64,000 nucleotides of DNA from Monosporascus cannonballus (taxonomy: Eukaryota > Ascomycota > Sordariomycetes > Xylariales): contig QJNS01000250.1 of assembly GCA_004154925.1 (NCBI GenBank), positions 1 through 64,000 on the forward strand, in the 5' to 3' direction. Shown piece after piece: positions 1 through 11,507 of the stretch; the stretch's first letter is position 1; every line of letters begins with the position of its first letter. A program made the position numbers and the translations under genes. A model generated the notes under the pieces. It ran no database searches. It had not been told where the DNA came from and saw nothing but the letters and a program-made list of their open reading frames with translations.

Positions 1-87
<87 letters not shown>
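1..87. repeat. Poly-C homopolymer at the window edge
   Basis: An uninterrupted run of 87 C residues precedes ordinary sequence. No telomeric repeat (CCCTAA-type) is present. A pure C run at a sequence end is most simply a sequencing or assembly artefact, for example the complement of a poly-G read tail; a genuine homopolymer cannot be excluded from sequence alone. Confidence 0.95.
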
Positions 88-1164
88 ACACGTAGCCCAG
101 GAAATCCATGTGCACTTTCCCGTTCGGTGTAGGAGCGGCTAGGTAACGAGCTGATAATTACAAATGTTCCAGCACTATCATGGAAACCCTAGTACGGCCT
201 AACTGGACTCTCTACGATAGCTTCATGCAGGCGATCCGTTCGGTCCCCAACGTTACAGCGCAGTCTCCCCCGCTATGCCACGCTAGAGGAGGGGAATTAT
301 TTATGTTAACATGGGGCGTTGAGATTGCATTGAATTTCATCTCCTTTCCATATGGATCTTCATACCACCACTTGCTCAAATTGGTTGCATTATTCGCATA
401 AAGATGAGCCTTCATTTGGGCCCTTCCCATCAATAGAACAGCGCTGAACCCGTACGATGATGCCGATGTCTTGCAGGATCTATCGATTAAGCTAAGACCA
501 TCTTACATATATATACGTACCTGAGGCAGCATACCAGATCAGATGGCAGGTCGTCATATCAACCAGCACTTTGTTGTTCTTCCTTGATACTTCGTCACTT
601 TCATAGCATTGTATTGCTTCTTCGACTCGAGTTCGTACAATATAATTGTCTGCGCTTTACCTATAATCTTATGAAGTTCCTAGTCCCAGGTCTTGATTTG
701 CCCTAAAATTACACAACCCCCCCACCCCAAGACAAGAAGCTAGTCAGGCACTTTCGATTCCCCAGTCCCACAAGATTGGTTCGGCTGACCCCTTTACCCT
801 GCTGATTACTCCTCCCTTGCTGGCGGCTGCCCCAGTTGTTCCTGCAGCAGCAATGCCAGCGTCAGCAGCCAACTAGCGACGCTACTAGGTAAAACTTATT
901 AACTTATTACATATACATACCCCGGACCTGCCAGTAGGCGGGCAGTAACAGCTACCACCATTTTTCCCGCGCCTTTACCGCCAGCCCACTACCCAACATT
1001 CCTCACATAACAATAAGAAGAGACCCCTATCGTCCTTAAAGTAACTGCGGCCGGCCAGCACAACCCACGCCTTCACGTTTCCCTGCCGTACCATTGCTCC
1101 TACTACAGTCTACTACAATCAGCGCCAGACCCGACTGCTTAAACATATTTCGACTACCGACAAT
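88..1164. other. Intergenic, no gene recognised
   Basis: Only short overlapping ORFs on both strands, none with a recognisable domain or fungal splice pattern. The last 150 bases before the coiled-coil gene are pyrimidine- and C-rich and probably form its promoter and 5' UTR. Confidence 0.5.
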
Positions 1165-1849
1165 ATGAGCCCTACAGACGACGAGCTCGACCGTGACTGG
1201 CAGCCCAACGGCCGCCGCCCGCAATCGTATGTCCGCCCTTGCTCTCTCCCTCTGCCCTGGTCACGCGTCGTCGCCACCGGCAGGATTGGTTCTATCCGCG
1301 CCCAACTCCGCGGCGAACCTGAAGTGAAGCCGAAAGCACGCGCTCCTAGCTAACACGTCGCCTTTCTTGCAAACAGCACGATCGCCCGCTCCTTCAGCCA
1401 GGAACTGATGGACATCTTCAAGATCGAGAACAGCATCGCCGACCTAGACGAGCAGGTAGAGAAACGGTGCGTTGCTGTCCATCCCGCCATTTTCAATGTC
1501 TCCCCCTCTTTTCCAAGGAAGAAAAGGGGTGCGAGAAAGAAGGGGGAAAGCAGAATATTGACGTCGGCGTCTTCTCTGGTGTAACAGGAAACAGCAAGTC
1601 ACGACGCAGACGAGCGAGCTAGAATCCCTCGAGGCCCGGATCAGGGAGATGGAGGAGCGGCTGAAGCGGAGCAAGGAGGGGGTGGCGCCGGCCGGCCGGT
1701 CCTCCCTGCTTGGCCATGGCACGGCGACGGGAACCCAGAAGGAGCCGGCGAAGACGTCCAGACCGGGCACAGCCAAGCAGAGTCAACAACAGGCACCGGC
1801 ACGGGGAGGTGCTATGCCGCCAACTCCCACAGCCAGCGAAGGTGAATAG
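1165..1849 (+). CDS. Small coiled-coil protein, function unknown
   Basis: Three exons are inferred: 1165-1226, 1377-1466 and 1588-1849, joined by introns with donors GTATGT and GTGCGT and acceptors ACAG. They keep one frame and give 137 aa. Roughly residues 35-80 form a charged heptad-like coiled coil running through LDEQVEKRKQQ and LESLEARIREMEERLK. The C-terminal third is low-complexity (Gly, Ala, Pro, Ser, Thr, Gln) and probably disordered. There is no signal peptide or membrane segment. The second junction falls inside the predicted coiled coil and restores heptads, which supports the splicing. I do not recognise the family. It could be a small scaffold or kinetochore/cytoskeleton accessory protein, but nothing in the sequence fixes this. 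Confidence 0.7.
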
Positions 1850-3536
1850 GAGCCCCGTTCCGTCGTCATCGTAACCACTCCTCCTGCTCACATCCCCCTC
1901 CTGCAATACTGGTGGCCCTTCTCCCGGCATCGTCGCCATATTATCTCCGGGCCTTAACTGACTCTATCTTTGGTGTCTAAAGATGGCGGTGATCGCGACA
2001 TCTAAACCTCGACCTTTTATTCCACTAGTCCTCCAGTCCTTGACTTTGGTTAAGGACTAGACAGCGAATTTTGCTTTAGCATTGCCCCTATTTCGATCCG
2101 ATCCCTTAGACAAACCAACACGTCAACCGCACCTCGCCCGGAGAAGCCTCGCGACAAAGTCCATTCCCAAACATGTGGCATCCATGCGCCAAGCCAACGG
2201 GCTTTTGATTTCACAAGCCGAGACTTGGGACTCCTCTGGGTCTTCAACACGTACCCCTCAGACCGCCCCATGGGGATGCCCTGGAACGACATGCAGCAGG
2301 ACGGACACGCAGCACAACGCTGGCCGATCCACTCCGGAACCACGTGGCTTTTCTCGCAACTCGCAACTTCCCATTTTGATCTTTGAACCGGCAGTCTCTG
2401 CGTTACCTGCTTAGATTATATCCCCCATTCCCTCTTTTAAGCGGACCGGCGTCCGTCCTGTCCGCGTGGCGTTTACGGCGTACTTGCTCTCTTCATTTTC
2501 TCCCCGCGTCGGCTCGTTCCAGTCTTACGATTTATCCTCAATAGCATGACTTTCCCCCTTTTATTTCAACCTCCCCCTCTTGATCAGGGGATGATGACGA
2601 GAGGAAGAAAGGAGGCACGGCCGCAGTTCTTCTTATGACGTACGTGGTTTCGGGGCCGCGTTTACGTTTGGCACAGGCATGACATGGCATCGAGTAGGAG
2701 GTGAGGGGCGTATTGTTTCCCATCATTGGTATAACATGGATTATTCTACACGGCGGTGGGAGAGTTGAGGGACTAGGCGGGGAGAAAGGGGAAGAATTGG
2801 AGAGCAGGTGGAGATAAGATGGGAGATGAGAGGCCAGGGGAAGGGGCAGACGGAACGTGCAGTTGCTGATGCCCGCCTCTCGCTCTCCCTAACATTGTAC
2901 ATATTATGAGGCAGGCTTGCGAAATGCACACTCTGGATACCGATTACCCCAGCCTTTCTTTGCTTCAGCTTTCCGGGATACTTGGGATGAACTTTTCGCG
3001 GCGGCGCGAGGTTTCCCGCAGAAGCTGAGGTCCGGCCCCATTCCCATCCTACCTAGCCACCTACCATTCGGGTCTAAGGTATAGCATGACAGAGCTTAGT
3101 CACGAGCTTGGACTTTGAACATTTCCCCTACTGAAGGAAAACCCCGTCAGCCGGGCCGGCGACTAACCATTGCAAAGTTAAGCCGCACAAGGTCAATCCC
3201 CATCGGACTCATAACCAACGCGTGCAGCTAATCAAAAGACACCTCTGGGTGTTGACGTGGTCATCGTTAAATGCAACAATGCACTTGTTAGATAAGAAGC
3301 CATGGTATTATTTATCCTGCTTACTGACTGATTGATCTACCCTGTCATTTTTACCAGAAGCCCTGCCCAAAATCCCAGAGACATGAAAGGAGTTTTGTGT
3401 GGAGTCGAACCTCCAAATCACGTCCACAAAATAAAAGCCATGCACGACAGGGGGTAACTGCTAGGAGTAAGACCGCAGAGTCCCTTACCCCTTACTGCAC
3501 TCAGGCCGCCTCTGCCCGAGATATGTGTCGAGACAC
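1850..3536. other. Intergenic, no gene recognised
   Basis: Short unsupported ORFs only. Positions 2750-2880 are purine-rich on the + strand. A tRNA-like T-arm around 3395-3420 on the minus strand has no matching acceptor stem. The last stretch is the 3' flank of the aspartic protease gene. Confidence 0.5.
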
Positions 3537-5011
3537 TTAGAGATACTTGACCTTACCCTCCGACACCGCATCATCGGGGTTCGCGTCACCGACGGTGTCG
3601 CGCTTCACGCTCGTCTCGACTGGCTTTGGCGCGACGCCGTATCTCTTCTTTCCGATGTCGAAGACGGAGAAGCTGGACTTGAGGAAGACATCGCCGAGGA
3701 TGCCCTCCAGAGGAGAAAACGCCCCGAGGGACTGCACCCCCGCGTAGCACATTTCGTCGCTGATGTGTGCGTACACGATGTACTCGCCGGGGATGGTGCT
3801 CGAGAGGGTGTTGCCTGCCGCGTCGCTGAGCTCTATGGTCAGATCCGGCGGGGTTGCGTCGCACGGGACGAGGTAGCCGTATTCCTCGTACGAGTAATTC
3901 GCTCCTGGCACCTTCTCGAAGTAGGTGTCGACGGCGTGATCAGGGATGAAGAGGAGCGTGGTGCCCGTGTCAACGATCACCTCCTTTGGTGTCGAAAATT
4001 CGTACTTCAGACTCTCAACGCCGACGGTAAAGCCCTTGTGCAGGACCGTCCAGAACCCCTCACTGGTGTCCACGTCGAGATACTCGATGTCGGTGTTGGG
4101 TGAGTACAGGCTGTGATTGATGAAGCCAAAGTTGAAGGACCCCGTGGCGTTGTGTTTCAAATCGACGGTAAACATCGGCTCCTTGAGCACGTCGGGCAAG
4201 AATTCAATAAGCGTCTTCTGCTTCGGCACTGTCTGCGCGAGATAGGGCCACCCCAGGCCCACGAGTCCCGATATGGTCTCGGTCTCGGTGAACATCCGCG
4301 ACGTCGTCGTTGCCGACTCGATCGTCATGTCGTGGATTGGTATGTTTCCTAGAGTCAAGGTATCTTTGTAGCATATACCGCTCGAGCTGGAGAAGTCGCC
4401 ATAAAGAATTGACCAAGAGCAGTTAGGAATGAGTTTCGAAGTAGAGGATTTGCCCGGGTCGTAGAGGCTCTGTCCCTTTACTTCCTCCTTGGCCGTATCC
4501 GTCGAGAACAACCAACTAAGACCCTATCAGCGATCTATAGGAGAAGGGCTAAAAAATGACGCATGGGGGTTCCCACGTGTCGGTAGATCCTGTGTCCATG
4601 TCCACGTTCAGAATCTGAGGCGGAGTGCCAATTCCCACTGGAGCGGACCAGAGAAGGTCGCCGTCCTCTGAAGTGGCAGGAACCGAGCCATCTGCTTCAG
4701 CTATTAGCTTCCTCCCTACACATTACAGGCCAACGCTCGAGAAGACTTGACTGACCGTGGTCTACAGCGGCTTTGTTGGCCTGCTGTTGTTTGTTGACAA
4801 TCCTCTGGAGAGCATCGGGTATCTCGATATTGTATTTACGAAATGTCTTGTACATCTCGAGCGGGCCGCTACGGGCCCGGTGCATGTTATGGGTAACCGG
4901 GATGGCGAGTGAACCATCATCCATCTCCTCCAGGATGGGGACAGAGGACACCACAGCGAAGAAGGCAAACCACAAAGCGGCCACGCCGCGGATGCTAACA
5001 AGACATGCCAT
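3537..5011 (-). CDS. Secreted pepsin-family (A1) aspartic protease
   Basis: Endopeptidase with two catalytic aspartates. Exons inferred on the minus strand: 5011-4756, 4691-4577 and 4515-3537, giving 449 aa. The two introns (64 and 61 nt) restore the first active-site motif, and the second uses a less common GTGGGA donor. The chosen Met (MACLVSIRG) opens a typical signal peptide of about 25 residues; an in-frame upstream Met would put extra hydrophobic sequence ahead of it. A propeptide of about 75 residues follows. Active sites are DTGST (Asp about 118) and VDTGTT (Asp about 306). The downstream FDIGKKRYGVAP is the usual end of the A1 fold, and a short Lys/Asp/Glu-rich tail follows. The length is normal for fungal secreted proteases. 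No GPI-type hydrophobic C-terminus is seen, so it is probably released or vacuolar. Confidence 0.9.
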
Positions 5012-6482
5012 GATTGGTTGGGTTACTGTGACGGACCTGAACTTAGATGGCGATCCGATGTCATGCACGGGGAAGACTGGAGCGAGTGGGGATTGTAATA
5101 GGAAGGAGAAGATGCGGGAGAAAGTAAGAGAAGGTAGGCCTAGGATAAATAAGGGAATCAGAGAGACATGAGCGTCGAACAGCATCCGAAAACAGAAAGA
5201 GGAAGACTGGATGGTAGAGTGGATGCAAGGTACCTACCTACCTGAAGGCAGCCAGGGGAGGTAGCAGGTACCCGAGTGCTGGGTGGGTAGCAATTCCGTC
5301 TTAAAAGCGCGTGCAGGAGACACTGGGCATGTGTGATTGATTTGCTATTGTACGATGTCAGTGTGTCAAATATGAGTTCGATGTTACGGTCGTTCCCTGC
5401 CGTTGAAGTAGGGAGTAGTGATTGCAAGTCATCAACAATGTGCAATGGCGGGCAGCATGAAAAGCACCGAGTGACAAACAAACAAACCCATAAGCGTCAG
5501 AATCTACCCACACGTTATAATGTCTCAATGTCGCGTTGGAAACCAAGATCAAGGACCGGGGCAGGCAAGACACACATGCAGCGAAGTTGGCGATATTGCC
5601 AAGCCGGGGAGGGACATCCTCCCTGCATGCGAGGGGATCTAGTCTCTGGCTTCGTACAACTTTACCTGCCTGGGTACTTGGCATTTGAGTCTGTATGCTT
5701 AGGATGGGACGGAAGGGAAAGGGGATATCTATGACTAGTGAAACGAACAGAGAACGCGTACAGCAGCCCACATGGCGAACTGATGAGACATACGCATTGA
5801 AGCCAGGCAGATACATGGGAATATCTCCTATATGCATCATCCCGCGTCGGATAAACCCTTTTGTTGATGCGTGTTAGATACCATTGATATATGTTGCGAG
5901 ACCTCCCTAACGATTTGCTTGCTCGCCCGCTCGCTCGCTCGCTCCCCTCGAGTCTCGGTCGAATCCTGTGCGAGGCAGATCCAGTTTGAATTTGTTACGT
6001 TGGACAGATAGTATTTCCCGGATTGTTCTCGCCAAAGTAGTGCGCTACATGGTTCATGTTCCACCGTCAACATTTCACCCAGTAAGGGTGGCTTTGAGGT
6101 GATTTTGGGGGAATCTTGTCAGACATCGAAACGGTCTCCTGCAGGTCTCACTACATGACATAGAGGGCTACCAACCTAATAGTATGCAAAGGAGTGTCAC
6201 CAACACATCTGACATATTTAGAAAAGGAACAGAGACAAACGTTATGGGGCTTCAAGGAAAGTAGAGACGTAGCCAGCCTAACTACGTGTGATATGTGCCC
6301 ATTGGCAACGACGGCTACCAGCCCCAGCCCAGAAGACTTGAATGCATGCATGGCTTGGTTCAATTCATACAGTATAGGCCCAAGCTAACCGAGGTGCATA
6401 TGTTGAGCAACACAATCGCCCGCCGTCTTATATGCGGCTATGTCTAATTGTGTGGTATTATTTCGTAAACATCTATCGCGTA
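5012..6482. other. Intergenic between protease and LHS1
   Basis: No supported gene. It holds the protease promoter on the right-hand side of 5011 and the 3' flank of LHS1. A CTCG tetranucleotide microsatellite lies near 5922-5945. Confidence 0.5.
5922..5945. repeat. (CTCG)n microsatellite
   Basis: Imperfect tandem CTCG/CTCGC units directly visible, in intergenic DNA between the aspartic protease and LHS1. Confidence 0.8.
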
Positions 6483-9400
6483 TCAGAGCTCATCATGTTT
6501 CCTCTCGGCACCATCCCCATCCTTGCCCTGCTGCTCCTTCGTCAACTTCCTGATCATCTCCTCAATCTCCTCCGCCGTAGGCGTCTTCCCATCTTCTCCG
6601 AACTTGATGAAGTTCTCCCCGTCCTTGACGTCTATTGTCGGCTGAGAATCGGCCGGGTCAGCCTTCCCGGTGGCGCTCTTCTTCGTCTTACTTGACTTCT
6701 TCGAGCTCTTCTTCTTCTTCTTGTCCTTGTCAAAATTCTTGACCGTCTTCATTGCGAGGTCCATTCCAGCCTTCTCAAGCTTCTTTGTTCTATCAATGAT
6801 ATCCTTAGACAGCAAGACAGGGTCAGCCGTGTCGGGAAGCTTCTCCTGTTCTGCAAGCTTCTCCTCGAGCCACTCCAATGTAGACTTAGACAGATCTGTG
6901 ATCTCTTTCAGGTCATCCATGGTATATAGAGGTGGCACCGGCCCCCGATCTTCCACGGCAGTTGTCGTACTTGTTGTCGACGTCGTAGTATCATCATCCT
7001 CGAGTCCATCAAAGTCTCCTGCTTCCCCAGAAGGAGCAGGGCTAACAGTGGAGCTAGTATCGGAGGTAGAAGTGCTAGAATGGGCACTGGCCGAAGAGGA
7101 GAATGCCTCCGCTTCCGCAATCCTCTGTTTGATATTCTCAATGAAAACGCTAGATTGCTCAAGAGCTTGTTTCAAGCCTTTGACTAGATCAGGTCTCTTC
7201 TCCGCTTCTTCAATCCTCTTCTCCACGGGTGAAACGAGGTCCTTAAGTTCCTTCAGCCGATTCTTGAGCTCATCACGAGAGGCATCAGCACCGTCACCGT
7301 AGAGCCATTCGCTGGCATCGCTGGCCTTCTTCTCCAGTAGCTGGCGATCTTCAGCCGTCGTGGCTGCGATGAACTTATCACTCTCTAGCAGGTCCCTAAT
7401 TCTGTAAGTGAAGCCCTCCAGCTGGTTGAGGGTCTCTTCTCGTAGACGTCGAGATCGATCCGACGCCTCAAACGCCTTTAGACGATCCCCAGCCTTCGAG
7501 AGTTCTGCTTTTGACGGCGCTGGCATGCCAGTATTCTCCAAGGTATAGTCGATAGGAATCACGACTAGGTTCTTCTTTGGTTTGGGGCTACTCTCGGCTG
7601 ACTCTGTCGAGCCTGTAGACGAGGATGTTGAGGTGGTGGAGGTGGTACTGGACTCTTGGAGAGAGGTCGTGGCGGTGTCAGTAGAGACGGTGGTCGAATC
7701 CGTTTCAGCACTTCCTGTGCTCTCCTCGCCGTCTCCTAAGGGTTGCTGGTCCTTGTTCTTCCCGAAGCCGAAAAGATTCTTGACGCCATCCATGATCCCC
7801 TCCTTCTCCGCCTCTTCAAACTCGCATTCGACGCTTGCCTTTGCGACTTCGACTTCACCATCCACGGTACTGAGTCGTAACTGAACCTTGAGGTGGGCAT
7901 CTTGCTTCACGCAGCCTTTCTCGACCAAGGATGCGACAGAGGCCGTTAGGTTCTTCGTGTTCAGGACTTTGGTCTCCTTCTCAAGCACACCCCCAACGGA
8001 CGGGACCTGCTGGTAGAAACGTAGTTCAAAATCCTCGTAGTTCGCAAAGGTGATCTCCTTTGGGGCCGCAGCAAGCAGAGACCGTTCGGTCCACAACCGC
8101 TGCTGCTGAAGCTTTTCTTGGTCCGTCTTCCATTTCATGTATACTGGGTATGAGGCTCCGTCAGAAACTCGGATCTCCTTAACCCTGAAACTGGGGCTGA
8201 TATCAGCAGCCCTGAAGCCGGCTCCAAAGACGGCCGCTTCATCCGAATTGACATTGCTGCGAATCTTCTCGCTCCCTGCGATCTTCTCGAGCTGTTTCTG
8301 AACGAAAGGCGTCCGAGAAGAGCCTCCATGGAGAATAATTGACTCAAGCTGGCTGATATCGAGGTCTGCGGTCTTCAAGGCCTTTTGTACTACGGCCTCA
8401 ACTCTCTGGGCATGGGACTCGGCCATCTTTTCAAAATCTGCCCGGGTGATCTTGTACCTGAAGTCAACATCCTCATATAGACCCTCGAAACTGCCTTGGG
8501 TGTCCTGGTTGGCGCTCAAGATATGTCGGAGTCGCTCTGCCTCTTTCAACAGCTTAGCCATAGCACGCCCATGCGCTTGAACGTTCTCGGCGGTCACCGA
8601 GATCTTTTTGGCAGCAGGCGTCTCAACGAACTTAGAAATCATGTCGTCCACAATCAGGTAGTTGAGCTCGTCGCCACCGAGAGTGCGGTCCCAGCCACTT
8701 CCCTGTACCTGGACCTCCTGGACCGTCTTGTTGAACTTCCCAACGTCCTTAACCGTTCGGCCTTGGAACTTCATGATGGTCGCTTTGGCGGACCCAGCTC
8801 CCATGTCAAAGACCATGTGATATTCCGGCTTGCCTCCCTCATTGATGTTCGGGAAAGTCCGGCTCGTGGCATAGTTAAGTCCAACGGCCAGCCCGTCGCT
8901 AATCAGAGACAGAACCTTCAGGCCTACAAGTTCAGCGGCCAACTCTACAGCGCGCTTCTCCTCGACGGTGTAAAACGGCGGAACGGTAATGACCACGGAG
9001 CGAACGCTGAAGTCGGAGCCAGCCAATGCTTCGGCATTGCGCTGGATGCTCTGCAGCTGCATAGCCAACAGTTCCTCGACCATCCACGCTTCTTCTTCCG
9101 CAGCAAATGCCTTGCTCTTGAATGCAGCCGTATGACGGGTCTTGTGGGCTTCCAATTGGAGCGCCGGGTGTCTGGAAAGGTAGTCCTGTACTATTGTATC
9201 GTCTGTAGGGAGACCTAGGAGAGTCTTAAGGTTGGGATATACGTCGCTTGGGAATCGAGCAGCCAGGGCCATGGCATCGGAGCCATAGGCCCTCTCGGGG
9301 TATGCGCCTGAAGATGGTGCATTGCGGAAGGGCTTGAATGCAACGGCGGAGGTTTCTTTCCTTCGCGAGTCTTTGGTCAAGACGATCTCAAGGGGAATAC

Positions 9401-9536
9401 CGGGTTTAACTAGAGCGGCTTTGATGTACTCAGTACCGAGGTCAACACCAAGAACGGCTGATACTGCATGTACATTGGCAGAGAAGATAAAGACCACGCA
9501 GAGAAGAAGTGATCGTAGCGAAAGTAGTTGCGTCAT
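6483..9536 (-). CDS. LHS1: ER lumenal Hsp70-like chaperone Lhs1/GRP170
   Basis: Large Hsp70-superfamily chaperone of the endoplasmic reticulum. Family knowledge: it acts as nucleotide exchange factor for Kar2/BiP and helps translocation and folding. Single exon, 1017 aa from the Met at 9536 (MTQLLSLRSL), which begins a signal peptide ending near VHAVSA; an in-frame Met 16 codons upstream would bury it. ATPase motifs are in order: VLGVDLGTEY (phosphate 1), VVITVPPFY, MVFDMGAGSAKAT (phosphate 2) and ILHGGSSRTPF (adenosine loop). A beta domain follows, then an acidic Ser/Thr-rich linker, a helical C-terminal domain and a lysine-rich stretch (KDKKKKKSSKKSS). The protein ends in HDEL, the ER-retrieval signal. 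Length and architecture match GRP170/Lhs1 rather than ordinary Hsp70 (about 640 aa). It is divergent from the SDR gene at 10189. Confidence 0.96.
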   Translation of the reverse strand: MTQLLSLRSLLLCVVFIFSANVHAVSAVLGVDLGTEYIKAALVKPGIPLEIVLTKDSRRKETSAVAFKPFRNAPSSGAYPERAYGSDAMALAARFPSDVYPNLKTLLGLPTDDTIVQDYLSRHPALQLEAHKTRHTAAFKSKAFAAEEEAWMVEELLAMQLQSIQRNAEALAGSDFSVRSVVITVPPFYTVEEKRAVELAAELVGLKVLSLISDGLAVGLNYATSRTFPNINEGGKPEYHMVFDMGAGSAKATIMKFQGRTVKDVGKFNKTVQEVQVQGSGWDRTLGGDELNYLIVDDMISKFVETPAAKKISVTAENVQAHGRAMAKLLKEAERLRHILSANQDTQGSFEGLYEDVDFRYKITRADFEKMAESHAQRVEAVVQKALKTADLDISQLESIILHGGSSRTPFVQKQLEKIAGSEKIRSNVNSDEAAVFGAGFRAADISPSFRVKEIRVSDGASYPVYMKWKTDQEKLQQQRLWTERSLLAAAPKEITFANYEDFELRFYQQVPSVGGVLEKETKVLNTKNLTASVASLVEKGCVKQDAHLKVQLRLSTVDGEVEVAKASVECEFEEAEKEGIMDGVKNLFGFGKNKDQQPLGDGEESTGSAETDSTTVSTDTATTSLQESSTTSTTSTSSSTGSTESAESSPKPKKNLVVIPIDYTLENTGMPAPSKAELSKAGDRLKAFEASDRSRRLREETLNQLEGFTYRIRDLLESDKFIAATTAEDRQLLEKKASDASEWLYGDGADASRDELKNRLKELKDLVSPVEKRIEEAEKRPDLVKGLKQALEQSSVFIENIKQRIAEAEAFSSSASAHSSTSTSDTSSTVSPAPSGEAGDFDGLEDDDTTTSTTSTTTAVEDRGPVPPLYTMDDLKEITDLSKSTLEWLEEKLAEQEKLPDTADPVLLSKDIIDRTKKLEKAGMDLAMKTVKNFDKDKKKKKSSKKSSKTKKSATGKADPADSQPTIDVKDGENFIKFGEDGKTPTAEEIEEMIRKLTKEQQGKDGDGAERKHDEL

Positions 9537-10188
9537 GTTGGGCGAAGGCGCAATGAGGAGATTGTTGGCGAAGGGCTCGCCCAAATGTAATGTGTATGTA
9601 CCAGCTGCTTTGAAGAATGGGAGGTCGCATGTAGTATACGTATGGGTAATTTAGTGAAATATGCGGAAGGTCACAAACGGAACTCTGAACAGATGTGCGA
9701 GCCCTTTTGAGGCCATCCAACCTCGTAAAACTTTGTGGCCTCAAGAACCCTGGACTTGAGAATCTGTCCTCAATTGCAAAGCTAACAGCTGTTCCCAAGA
9801 AGACATCGACGTCGAAGCCTTGAAGTCCTTATGTAAGTTTTATATAAAAGGACAACTTTCAATGTCTGGTATCACCGGCATCCCTGCTTTATGGCTTAAG
9901 GTTCCTAGAAAACACTGATAAAGACCTGATTGGCCCGATAACACCTGATATACCCAATCAAGCATATCTTGAAAGTGGCTAGTTGCAGCCTTGGTGGGGG
10001 GAATATCAAGTGTGGGGAGTGGGTCAACTGTGGCTGTTATGTACTCACCTCTTCCGCTTAGGTAACAAATGCACAACTGTATGAAGGCAAATTGAAGTTC
10101 ACCCTCGTGCTTGCCTACGTGGTATTTACCTACAGCAGCGATATACATATACATATACATATATATATATACACTATATGCCTCAATA
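9537..10188. promoter_or_regulatory. Shared divergent intergenic region (LHS1 / SDR)
   Basis: About 650 bp between two divergent start codons, so it should hold both promoters. A TA/ACATAT microsatellite lies at 10141-10175, just upstream of the SDR start. A TCGACGTCGA palindrome occurs near 9806-9815. I cannot assign factor binding from sequence alone. Confidence 0.5.
10141..10175. repeat. AT-rich (ATATAC/AT)n microsatellite
   Basis: Tandem ACATAT units pass into an AT dinucleotide run, 14-48 bases upstream of the SDR start codon. Confidence 0.85.
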
Positions 10189-11139
10189 ATGGCTAAAGTC
10201 GACAACGATATCAGCGGCCGTTTAGCCCTCATTACAGGCGCCTCAGGAGGGTATGGAGCATAAAGCCAAAAAACATACCGAGCCCAAAGCGTTGACGCAT
10301 CTCAGTATCGGCGCTGCCTGTGCCCGAGACCTGTGGGGTGAAGGCGCATCCCTCGCTCTAACGTACTTTCAAAACCGCCAGTCCATCGATATCTTAGTCG
10401 AGGAGCTTACCAAGTCAGACGCTACAGGCCACAAGATCACTGTGCATCGCGTTGACACGGGCTCGCCTGACGCCATTGCTCAACTCTTCGACGAGATCAA
10501 GGCGCAACATGGTCAAGCGGGGCCGGATATCTTGATTTCAAATGCCGGCTACGGCAAGCGATTTCCCGGCATCCTGGATGTGAGCTTAGAGGAGTTTGAT
10601 CATACGATCAATATCAATTTGCGAGCTTCGTTCATACTCACGAAACTTAGTATTCCTCATATGGAAGCTCAGGGGTGGGGACGGATCATCTTCATCTCCT
10701 CGATTGCCGCTATCGGCGGAGGCATCAACGCATGTCAATAGTACGTCGATGTCCTTTTCCAAAGGTCGACCCGGCTCTTAGAACTCTGTAGCATGCAAGA
10801 ATGCTTCAACCTTCTTCAGCGCGCGTTTTATAACGTCCTGTTACTAATTGCAACTTGGATAGTGCTGCATCTAAAGCCGGGCTGTCCGGAATGATGAAGA
10901 ACTTGGCTATGAAGCACGCTAGGTCAGGGATTACCGTTAACGATGTTGCTCCTGCGATGATCGGCGACACGGGTATGATCCCAGATGAGAAATTCGTCGA
11001 GGGTACACCAGGAGATGTCAAAAATATCCCCGTTGGAAGACTCGGGACCCCGCAAGAATGCGCCAATGTCGTTACGATGATATGTCGAACAGGTTACCTA
11101 ACAGGCCAGAGCATCTTGCTGAGTGGCGGGTTGAAATGA
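10189..11139 (+). CDS. Classical short-chain dehydrogenase/reductase (FabG-like)
   Basis: NAD(P)-dependent oxidoreductase of the classical SDR family, closest in look to 3-oxoacyl-ACP reductase-type enzymes; the substrate is not deducible. Exons: 10189-10250, 10306-10740 and 10863-11139, giving 257 aa. Both introns are needed to complete conserved motifs. The first joins GG to T to give the cofactor loop TGASGGIG (residues 16-23). The second joins TA to T to give the active-site Tyr of QYAASK (Tyr166, Lys170). Other family marks are SNAGYG near 99-104, a catalytic Ser in FISSIAA near 152 and a C-terminus ending QSILLSGGLK. No signal peptide, so probably cytosolic. It is divergent from LHS1, with no pathway neighbours. 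Confidence 0.92.
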
Positions 11140-11310
11140 TCACAATTCTTGAGGTATATCCCGCATCTGAGCCTACGTAGGGGCTTTGCGGTCTCCCCAG
11201 ATATGGTTCATGTCCGGGAGCAACGACCAAATGGCGCTGGAATGGTGCACGAACTCAAGCCTGCGGAGCTGACCGTCAACCTGATTATCGAAGGGGTTGG
11301 AAGCTCTAAG

Positions 11311-11358
11311 AAGACCACATGACTTCGTGTGGCTTTTTTTTTTTTTTTTTTTTTTTTT
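11311..11358 (+). repeat. Short hairpin followed by T25 homopolymer
   Basis: A five-pair stem, CCACA ... TGTGG, closes a loop containing TGACTTCG and is followed within two bases by 25 consecutive T (11334-11358). In shape it resembles a terminator, but fungi do not use intrinsic bacterial terminators. A T run would stop RNA polymerase III, yet no A/B-box promoter is evident upstream. Most likely a length-variable homopolymer, with the hairpin incidental. Confidence 0.6.
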
Positions 11359-11507
11359 GCCGAGAATATGTGAAAGACAGGTGTTTGCCGAGCCACATTT
11401 TTGAATGATGACTTTCTGTATGACATGCAGATGCCCCATGGCTTCATCCTAACTTGCCTTGCGGTTGTAGATGAATTTCTATGCGTGCTATGTTTTATTC
11501 CAGGGAG

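Noticed and set aside
3390..3460. Minus-strand T-arm-like GGAGGTTCGACTCC
   Set aside because: The stem is only closed with a 6-nt loop, and no acceptor, D-arm or anticodon arm can be folded around it.
3525..4103. 192-codon + strand ORF antisense to the aspartic protease
   Set aside because: Shadow of the GC-rich protease exon; the minus strand carries the active-site motifs.
8496..9218. 240-codon + strand ORF antisense to LHS1
   Set aside because: Antisense shadow of conserved Hsp70 ATPase codons.
11311..11358. Intrinsic transcription terminator
   Set aside because: Hairpin plus T-run has bacterial form, but the genome is fungal and no polymerase III promoter is seen upstream.
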